Shown here: positions 55,798-64,000 of the stretch, piece by piece
Layout: the number at the start of each line of letters is the position of its first letter
How positions within the stretch are numbered: position 1 is the stretch's first letter
NCBI RefSeq assembly: GCF_020080835.1
Contig: NC_058164.1
Coordinates: forward strand, 11,416,142-11,480,141
Reading direction: 5' to 3'
Length of the DNA: 64,000 nt
Source: Cotesia glomerata
Lineage: Eukaryota; Arthropoda; Insecta; Hymenoptera; Braconidae
Notes under the pieces: model-generated
Seen by the model: the letters and a program-made list of their open reading frames with translations, nothing else
The model's database searches: none
Told to the model about the DNA's origin: nothing
Made by a program: the position numbers and the translations under genes

Positions 55798-57714
55798 GCA
55801 AACATGTCGAAGAGAGAAAATTCACTGAAGTAGGACGTTTCCGCGGGAAACGCTTTCATTTTGGTTCGACGACAAGAGATACCTAGAAACAGGATCGCCT
55901 TGCATCGACGCTTCCGATTCTCATAAGATTCACGTCGGGTGTACAGAAGAGTGTATATAGCTCTTATTCGCTACAGGAAACTTTATATAAAATTCACAAT
56001 AAAATAGCGCGTGGATTATTTTATTTTTTTATCGATGTACTTATATATATATATATGATGATTTTTTTATAATAAAACTTCAAAAGGCTATTTTTTGTGG
56101 TTTCTCATTATTATAGTATTTCATGATATTTTTTACTTTTCTTAATATAATTTTGAAAATTAATTGAATTTATTTGAATTTAATATTAAACAACGTGAAT
56201 ATTAGCTGTCAGCAGTTCATAAAGCAGCATATTAAATTATTTCCTCGACTCGCTTTACCGAGATTATTTTATCTTAATTAATCAAAGCTTTTAAACGGAT
56301 TAGATATACATATCCATAAATAATTGATATCATGATTTAAATTACATAAAAACGGAATATACATGAAAAAGAAAAATGTTAAAATTACAGTACAAATAGT
56401 AGTAAGGATAATTATGCAGAAGTGAGGCTCCATCTATTTTTTAGTGTAAAAAATCGAAAAATTGATCTTTTAGAATGTTTTTTTTTTTGTTTAATTGTTC
56501 TTCACGGCGGATTCATGATTAAAAATAATGAAAAATATTTAAATTGAATATTTTAGTGATTTTTTTTCATTTGAAGTTCACAAATATACGATTTTAGGTG
56601 TTTTTCAATGAATTGGTGACGATACTATTTTTTCCTGTTATTAAAATATTTTTTTTCTTAAAGAGCGATAAAAAAAGAATACATTAGAAAAAAAAATTAA
56701 GGAAACTGTTGACCCTAAAGGCCGTCGCTCTTTGAGCTCAAAAATATAATTTATGTGTTATTTCGAGCTCTACGAGCTCAGAGTTAGCCGTTCTCAGCTT
56801 TTGAGCTCTTCGAGCTCAAAATTCTGATAGAAGTTTAATAAAACACTATTTTTTGAATTTTCAAACCGCAATAACTTCTTAATGAATGCACAGATTTTCA
56901 TGCGTTTGGTGGCATTCAACACAATTTTTTAAGCCTTATAAAGAATCTTTAAGTTTGAATTGATCGAACAAGAAATTTCGGAGTAATTCCGAAAAAAGTT
57001 TTTTTTCGGAGCTCAGAACGTCAACATCCGTTGAAAACTCGATTTTCGAAAAACGGGCTTAAACCAATAACTTTCCAACTTTTTGAAATTTTCAATCTTC
57101 TAAGCGGGAAGTTAAAAAAGTAAAAATTTTAATTTTGACAGAAATTCAAAAAATTTATATTAATTTTATTTTAATCATTTCTAAAGAGACATTTTATAAT
57201 TATTGAAACAATCATCAACTGTTTTTTTTTTTTTTTTATTCCACAAAAGGATTCACTCCGAGGGTCGAACCTACTAGCAAAAATTGGGACGACGGTTGAC
57301 CCTAAAGGCCATTCCTGCAACTTCCCAGTCATTTTGTACTTAAGCACTCAAAATTACACATTACGTCTTTGAGCCCTTCAAGTTAAAAATATGATTTTTG
57401 ACATATCAACCGCGAAAGTTGGATTTTCAAGCAACACACAGAGGGCGCAAAGAATACTATTTCTGGCAATCTATAGTTTAGTTAATTTACCTTGCACTAG
57501 TATTGAAAGGTAACTTCTCTCTCTCTATCTGTCTCTACATTTCTGGACGACTACGCTAAAATACGCTATTGGCTAGGTGCACGATGGTGCTGCCCTCATT
57601 TTTCATGCTTTTCCTATGTTAAATCAAACGGAGTAATTTAGTTCCGGTGATCGTCATTAGCGTTAAATCATGCTCTTCCCATAAGATTCACACATAAAAG
57701 TGGTAGTCAGCGTC

Positions 57715-57860
57715 AGCCCTCCACACCATATACTTCGCACCCTGTCAATAGATGAGTCAAATTATCTTTTAATTCGACAAACGTTTGCTGGGTAGAGTAA
57801 AAATCGCAAAAAAATCTTAGCGGCAGTTATATTGGCGCGAAGTATATGGTGGGGAGGGCT
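57715..57860. mobile_element. Small MITE, 146 bp
   Basis: AGCCCTCCACACCATATACT TCGC at the left and GCGAAGTATATGGTGGGGAG GGCT at the right are imperfect 24-bp inverted repeats. No clear target duplication. Confidence 0.55.
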
Positions 57861-58839
57861 TAATAATTTAATAAGGTTTTTAATTTTCCATAAAATATTT
57901 TCCCGAGCTTAAGCTTCACGACCAATAATTTTAATGTTACAAAGCTTGAAAGATAAAATTCAACAAAAACTTACAATTCCCAATAATTAAGAATTCATCG
58001 ATTTTACAGATAAAATATACTAATAATTAATTCCATAGAGCTCTTAAATTATTCATTTAATAAAGTAGTTATTTGTTTACAGCAATTGAATACAAATTTT
58101 GATCAATAATTACTATTAAATTACAATTCACACGGAATAAAATTTAAATTTTAGCGCATATTTATGTGACCATTTTTCCAATCTCATTTTCCACTGCGAT
58201 TAGCATTGCTGTTGATTTCTTTTATTTTCGAAGCATAAGCTCAATTAATGTTTCTGCTATCCATGCTTTATATCGTCACTGATCATAGATTTATATAGAT
58301 TAGCCTTCATTATTTAGATCTTTGAAGTAGGATTTTGTTTCATTAATTCTTACAGATAATTTAGTACAAGAAAATTATGTTTTTGTCTTCTTGTTATGAA
58401 AATCAATGATTTTCGAAAGTTAGAAAGTTATTCGTTTCACCCGAGTTTTCGAAAATCCAGCTCTCATCAGATTTCCACTACACGTTTTGAAGGCCTAACC
58501 AATAGTTCTGACTAATTTTACATGCGCGCGCGTATGTGTGTGTGTATCTGGAAACTCATTATAAGTTTTAAACGGTTCGATCGATCAAAATGCGGATTTA
58601 TCATAAGAGTAAATTTTGAATTTGTTTTATTTTTTTTATTTTTTTGTACTTTCTTCCGCTCTTCATACATTATATCATGCCTCTATTTCATTAATTGAGA
58701 TTTTAGTTTTGATCCTTAAATTAAGTTTCATTTAACACAAGCGCACTATTTATTTGTTTCAGAAGAGAGAATTAAAAGAAATGTAAGAATTATTAACCAT
58801 TAATTTTTAAATATGATAGCTGCTTACTGTAAATATGTA

Positions 58840-60756
58840 CACGGAAAAAGAAATATCGCTCTCAGAGCCATACTGACATGCTACTGTAGCTCTCTACTTT
58901 ACTAACTGGTGGCTGGTGGCTTGATCAGCAGCTTGGTAACGGAAATCTCGCGATAAGGCATCGGCAGAGAGTCACCACGGCCGCGGATAGTCCAAACATC
59001 TTGCGTCAGCATGGGACCCGGGCCTCGATGACTCTCTCAGGGAGTAACTTGAGCTGCAAACATGGCTGAAATACTGTTTATAAAAACTTATCTGGAGCTC
59101 ATTCAAGTCAGTAGATCTCGAGACTCTCTAGTGCAGAGAGCTCTATCCTCAGGCTTGAACCTCTCCAGATCCTATTTATCAAATAAACCAACTATACCGA
59201 ACATAATATAGCCCATTACACTTATTATGGGGCTGAGCGCCTTACGGCTGTTTATAAAGACCTACCCCATATAAAGAAATCCTTCGGCAGAAGCGCTAGC
59301 CAGTGTCTTCTCCAGTCTAACCCTCCTGCTGGGCGAACGCTTTATCGGCGTTCCACCAGGTTCCAATCTCTTCGCCAACGCCAACTTCCTTTACTTCATG
59401 CCTCGAGGAAAACGATCACGTCGATCGGGTCAATCGGTACAAAAGCGTCGCCGTCTCTTGGCTCAGCCGTTTTATTTGTCGTTACCGATAATCCACGAAA
59501 AAATTCCTGTTGAGCCGCGAGTGGAAGTAGTGCGGGCTACGAAACCGGTATTACACATAATCGATGACGAGATATTAGTCGAACCGCGGGTGAGAGTAGT
59601 ACGAACCGCCGAGGTAGACTCGCCCAAATCACCGCCGTACCAGGGTTCACAGGGTCAGTCAACCTTCGTCGGCAACAACCGCCCTGCTTATTGGACGGAC
59701 ATCACCAGGACCTGGAAGTTGGTCCCAGTAGAGGTTCCCGAGGTTCACCCTCCAGGAGGCGTCATCCCGATCGAAGACCCCCGATATGGATATTATTCCG
59801 AGGAGTACTTCCAAAAGACGGACTACGACATCTACCCGCCTTTTGAAGCTAAGTGGTTGGAAGTCCAGGGGGTTATTTGGGCTGATTTATGGGGCCTATA
59901 ATGGTAAGTCCAAAATAATAAAAATAAAGCAAGTAAGCTCATCTGTGGCGACACACCGGGGGTCGATCGACTACCCAAAGTGTCAAAACCTGGTATTTAA
60001 TTATTTGAATCTCAAAGAATTTATTTGACGTATTTTTGGGAACGTAACAGTTAAAATAAAAAAATTATACTGAAAATTTATTTTCTAATTTTTAGACATT
60101 TTTTTTTTAATTGTTATTTTCGTATATTTATTTATTACTTTTTTAAAATTGTCAAACTTCTGATTATAATTTTATTTGACAAATAAATTTTTTCTGAAAA
60201 ATTATTTAAAAAAAATTGCATTTATGATTTTTTAAAATTTCTACATGTCAAATTTTTTTTTCATTTTTTTTACCATAATTTATTTATTAAAAAAATTCTA
60301 AAAATTATTAAATATCTGCTAAATTAATTTTAAATATTTATTAGTGATAAATAATATGGAACCATGTTTTTATTTAAATTATAATTTATTATGATAATTA
60401 TCAAAATTTTTTATTGACCTTTTTTATGTCTTTGAATTTAATTTTTTTATTCAAGGAAAATTAAATAAATAATTTCAAATTCATCAATTAATAAATAAAA
60501 TTTTTGAAATTATTATTTATAAATATAATTATGTATTGAAATAATTATTTATAAATATTGTTATTCAGTTAATAGTTATTGGTACGTGTGTATGTGGTTA
60601 TATTAGACGGCGCCGTTGAAAAATGTAGTTAGCGATTCTAGCTAACTAAAGTATTCCTATACAGTATTGCTACTGTAGAAAAACGTTTTGCTGTCGTAGC
60701 GCTCTACGAGTAGCTTTCTAGTAGATGGCTCCAGTAGCAAGATTTTTTTTTCCGTG
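58840..60756. mobile_element. CACGG-ended element, copy 2, with foreign core
   Basis: Same ends as 21084-22215, with TA on both sides (58838-58839 and 60757-60758). The right 700 bp (60049-60756) match copy 1 closely. Copy 1's segment of about 21163-21497 is absent here and is replaced by 58911-60048, which is GC-richer and contains an ORF. Confidence 0.65.
59398..59901 (+). CDS. Unrecognised 167-aa ORF in transposon core
   Basis: MPRGKRSRRSGQSVQKRRRL starts a strongly basic N-terminus. A near-duplicate pair follows (KIPVEPRVEVVRATKPVLHI and EILVEPRVRVVRTAEV), then a Pro/Tyr-rich C-terminal half (PPYQGSQGQS, YWTDITRTWK, DIYPPFEAKW). Base composition is richer in G and C than the surroundings. 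The sequence before it (58911-59395) looks non-coding, with a possible AATAAA at 59181. It could be a gag-like remnant of an LTR element or captured sequence. I do not recognise it. Confidence 0.4.
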   Translation: MPRGKRSRRSGQSVQKRRRLLAQPFYLSLPIIHEKIPVEPRVEVVRATKPVLHIIDDEILVEPRVRVVRTAEVDSPKSPPYQGSQGQSTFVGNNRPAYWTDITRTWKLVPVEVPEVHPPGGVIPIEDPRYGYYSEEYFQKTDYDIYPPFEAKWLEVQGVIWADLWGL

Positions 60757-61888
60757 TACCACTACCGATTTCTTCCACATCATTATTGGCTTAATGCCAC
60801 GAATTTTTAATTATAGTTACTCTATGATTACGATTACTTTAAACACGTTAATACACTGTCGGTTGTGCTATTATACTAACGTTTAGGCCATTATGAGCAT
60901 CTGCTGCTGAGCCAGTACGTGCTTTTGTCCGCTATTTAGGCAGATCATTCATGTGTTTTGAATGTGATTTTCTTGAGTTTCTAGATCACTATGTGACCAT
61001 TTAGCCCACAGAATCTAGCCAGTTTTACCCAGGTTGGCAAAATTTACTAGAAAGCACTCAGAAAATTAAGATTTCGACAAATTTCCATAACCAACTGGTT
61101 ATTAGTTAAGAATTCTAATGTATCTAAGGGCAGATTTGATCTGTTTATAAATCATAAGTAAACAAAAAAAGGTAAATTAAAAATTAAATATCTCGAAAAC
61201 TATTTATCTGACGTATAAACTTTCGATAAACAAATTATGAAACCTAAATAAAGCTACAATACCTTTTTTTTTACCAATAGATCATCAATTATAAAAAATC
61301 GAAATTTCATGAACAAATTGATGTTGCGAACTGAAAAATTATCTGATCATAGATTTTTTACTTTAGTATATTTCTGTTATCAAACCAAAGATTTTTAGTG
61401 GTTGATAAAGTTTTTATCTCAGAAATTCGATTTCCCAAAGCCAGAAAACCGATTTGCTTTTAAGACTAAGATTTCGAGAACTAATTAAGCTACAGACCTC
61501 GCGTGTAAGCTCCATGTAACGTCACTTGATATAACGACAAACTCCATAAAGCGTCGAAATCACTTGGCTTTAGTTGGTTTAGCTTGTCTTCCATACAAGG
61601 ATACATTCTATATGGGTCATTCCATGCCAAATCGACTGATTTTTTACCTGACCCCCTTCGATTTCGCTCAAAGTTTTCTATCTTTTTCTACTCCTCAAAA
61701 GACAATTTTAGAAATTATTTCAGATTTTTTTACCAAACCCAAAAAAAGTTACGAATTTAAAAATAAAAAAACCGCGCTTTTTAACTTCTCGCTAAAAAAA
61801 TCGAAGATTTTCATATATCGGGAAGTTATTGGTTTTACCCCGTTCTGCAAAAATCGAGTTTTCATTAGATCTCGACGTTTCAAAGCGG
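60757..61888. other. Dispersed repeats, no gene
   Basis: 61000-61180 matches 16200-16380. 61612-61770 matches 19905-20060 (GTCATTCCAT, TTTTTTACCTGACCCCCTT). The join with R1 copy 4 is near 61889. Confidence 0.55.
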
Positions 61889-63870
61889 TGTGGATACTCT
61901 CGAAAACACCCGTGTCCCGACAACATCTGCGTAAGATAGTAATTGACCTCGCCGTGATTCCGGTTAAGCCGAATGTCGATCCGAGGTATGAGGCGGTGCG
62001 TCCACCTACCCCTCTCTGCAGCATCCCATTGTAGTTGCCATCGGCCTATACTGTTCTGCCGTTCTTCAATTCTAAGTTCTTCGGGGCTCAGTGCAGTTGA
62101 CCTTTTTCGTTGGTAAAGGGCTCGTCTTTCTTCTGCTAGAACTCTAAGAGGTAGGGTTCCGGCAATGACGCACACTGCTTCTTCTGATATAGTGCAGGAG
62201 GCACTAGCTACTCGTAGGGCACTCAGTCGATATACTGGTCCAGCTTTTCTCCATGATTTCTGGGTTTCCAGTGCATCAGCCCAAATGAATATTCCGTAAG
62301 TGAGCACTGATGTGACTACTGATGACAATAGTAGCCTTCTGCTCTGCATTGGGCCTCCGATGTTAGGCATCAGCCGTGCGAGACTAGCCCTCACAACTGA
62401 CGCTTTAGCACTGACGTGTTCCACCTGCTGCTTGAAGTTGAGTCGGGCATCCAGCATCACTCCCAGATAACGGATAAATGGCTGTGATGTTATTTCTTGT
62501 TCTCCGACTTTCAACTTGATGATTTCTACCGTTTTTCTACGAGTGATGAGCACTGCCTCGGTTTTATGCTTGGCTAGTTGCAAGTTCATCATGTCCATCC
62601 ACAAATTGACTCGTCTGAATGTAATATCAAATGCCATTTCTATCTCTTCGAGGTGCTTTGCGACGATCACGACAGCTACGTCATCCGCATATGCTACAAG
62701 TTTGACTCCCGTGGGCAATGCTATTCTCAGGAGGCCATCATACATGATGTTCCATAGCAGAGGACCTAAAACTGATCCCTGTAGCACTCCTCCGGAGATT
62801 TCGTACACTTCCGTACCGTTCTTCGTGTCATATTTCAGAACCCTATTCGTGAAGTAGCTCACTACCATTCTGCGAAGGTATCCTGGTACGTTTTTTTCTT
62901 CTAGAGCCCGCATAACACAGTCCCAGTTAGCGGAGTTGAAGGCATTCTTGATGTCCAAAGCAGCCACCAAGCAGTATTTCTTCTTTCCACCCTTCCATCT
63001 CGTTCCGGCGATTGCATCCTTGGCTGTATCAACAACCGATTTGATCGCATCCAGAGTTGACCGTCCTTTTCGGAAACCAAACTGGTTCTCTGCTAGGAGT
63101 CGATCGACTGCAGCCTCTATCCTCTGATGAATTATGCGCTCGAATATCTTGCCGGCCGTGTCTAACATGCAGAGTGGTCGATAGGATGACGGTTCTTCCG
63201 GCAGCTTTTTCCCCTTCGAAAGTAGCACTAGCCGTTGCTGTTTCCACTTTTGGGGAAAAGTCCCTTCCTTCAGGCATGTATTGTAAACGTCCAGAAATAA
63301 TGCCGGTGCTGCCCTAAGGATTGATTTCAGGGCAATATTAGGGATTCCGTCCAATCCCGGCGTCTTCAGGGTTGAGCTGCTCCAACTTGTAGGTGAATAC
63401 CGGCTGTTGGGCAAACAGCGCAGTAACAGTCTTCTCGAGGAGCTGTGGACACGTAGGTGATGGCATTGGCTGGCATTTCAGGTGGGTCATAACCACCTTA
63501 TACGGTCTGCCCCATGGATCTTTCTCTACTTCTGCGACCAGTTTCTTCCAGCAGCGTCTTTTGCTTTCTTTAATGGCTCTGTTTAGTTCTCGACGGGCCT
63601 TTTTATACTCTGCCAACAGCTCTGCGGAGTTAGGTCGTCTGTAGCCACGCTGAGACTTTCTTCTTTTTTTAAGACACTCTGAACGTAGAATGCTAATGTG
63701 ATCGTTCCACCAGTGCACCGAAGGTCTTGAATTCATGCCACGTTTCCGAGACATACTGGCGTCGCAAGCCTGGGTGACTCTTCTCATCAGGTCCTTGGTC
63801 TTCTCTTCAGCCGTTTCTACGGTGATCGGATCGCATTCTAGGACTACTACTAAAGCAGTGAGGTTGTAAC
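61889..63870 (-). mobile_element. R1-clade non-LTR retrotransposon, copy 4, truncated
   Basis: Same family as copies 1 and 3, on the minus strand. It lacks everything upstream of about ORF2 residues preceding ACDASMSRKRG, and ends at the 3' side inside the C-terminal knuckle region (REYPHRF). The 5' limit is approximate; sequence to 63964 differs from the other copies. Confidence 0.75.
61889..63870 (-). pseudogene. ORF2 fragment of copy 4: reverse transcriptase
   Basis: The upstream piece has WWNDHISILRSECLKKRRKS, then KKARRELNRAIKESKRRCWK. Compared with copy 3, 62 nt are missing near 63362, which shifts the frame between NPED and APGLDG-type sequence. After that the RT is open: FGFRKGRSTLDAI, ALDIKNAFNSANWD, GSVLGPLLWNIMYDG and AYADDVAVVI. 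It is the best preserved RT in the window but is truncated at both ends. Confidence 0.85.
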
Positions 63871-64000
63871 AGGGTAATTTACCTTGTGACGGTAAAACCG
63901 CACACGCGTGATAATTAGTCGACGCAGCACTGGCGCGTCTCGGTCTTCGGGACCCGACTAGCATTAAGTGGGGGAAATTTTGGGTTTCTTGGTCAGTTGA

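Larger units (their letters stand above)
53932..58839. other. Repeat-rich intergenic region
   Basis: No gene was recognised. It holds a transposon end (TCGATTTTTTTGACCCACCC, 55192-55211) matching the foldback at 36437, GAGCTC-rich foldback pieces at 56700-57110, and low-complexity stretches. Confidence 0.5.

Noticed and set aside
55577..55828. ORF with Tyr/Ile repeats
   Set aside because: It is a translation of the (TA)n microsatellite.

Overview
The window is AT-rich eukaryotic DNA, almost certainly from an insect and probably a hymenopteran. The host guess rests only on the kinds of transposons present. No host gene was found. Nearly all recognisable content is mobile DNA, often nested.

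Layout. (1) 96-9729: a complete CACTA/EnSpm-like DNA transposon with 15-bp ends, subterminal ACGGTGA arrays and a 2-bp GA duplication. It carries two minus-strand genes: a two-exon transposase with a huge poly-aspartate region, and a newly assembled seven-exon gene of 551 codons with a weak BEN-like segment. (2) 11741-15527: a non-autonomous CCCGGG-ended transposon carrying an inverted copy of itself, so the locus reads A-B-A'-B'. (3) 16699-19748: another nested stack. Several elements in regions 2 and 3 carry tRNA-like Pol III modules. (4) 19900-22850: a foldback repeat split by a TA-flanked CACGG-ended element. (5) 22854-36136: three degenerate R1-clade non-LTR retrotransposons (two related, one divergent), arranged head to tail and joined at (AC)n or (ACAT)n microsatellites, plus a Mutator-like transposase fragment. 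(6) 36430-37600: a foldback element. (7) 37740-53925: a 16.2-kb Polinton/Maverick with a perfect 6-bp ATTCAA duplication. (8) 53932-63964: dispersed repeats, a second CACGG-ended element with a foreign core, and a minus-strand R1-clade copy.

Polinton organisation. The long terminal inverted repeats each hold an inward-facing TATA box. The minus-strand virion block runs PLA2-like protein, adenain-type protease, penton, a 53-aa ORF, major capsid protein and a 40-aa ORF, with tiny gaps or overlaps. A 77-bp divergent promoter separates it from a plus-strand block of packaging ATPase, DUF8207-like protein, fibre-like protein and integrase. The protein-primed DNA polymerase lies on the right, transcribed leftward. 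It has an in-frame loss at motif C and an N-terminal frameshift, so this copy is probably not autonomous.

The observations I would follow first are the seven-exon CACTA partner gene, the A_AAA_AAC slippery heptamer joining the PLA2-like and protease frames, the tRNA-like modules shared by several DNA transposons, and the self-inserted palindrome. All homology calls are from reading the sequence; no search was run.
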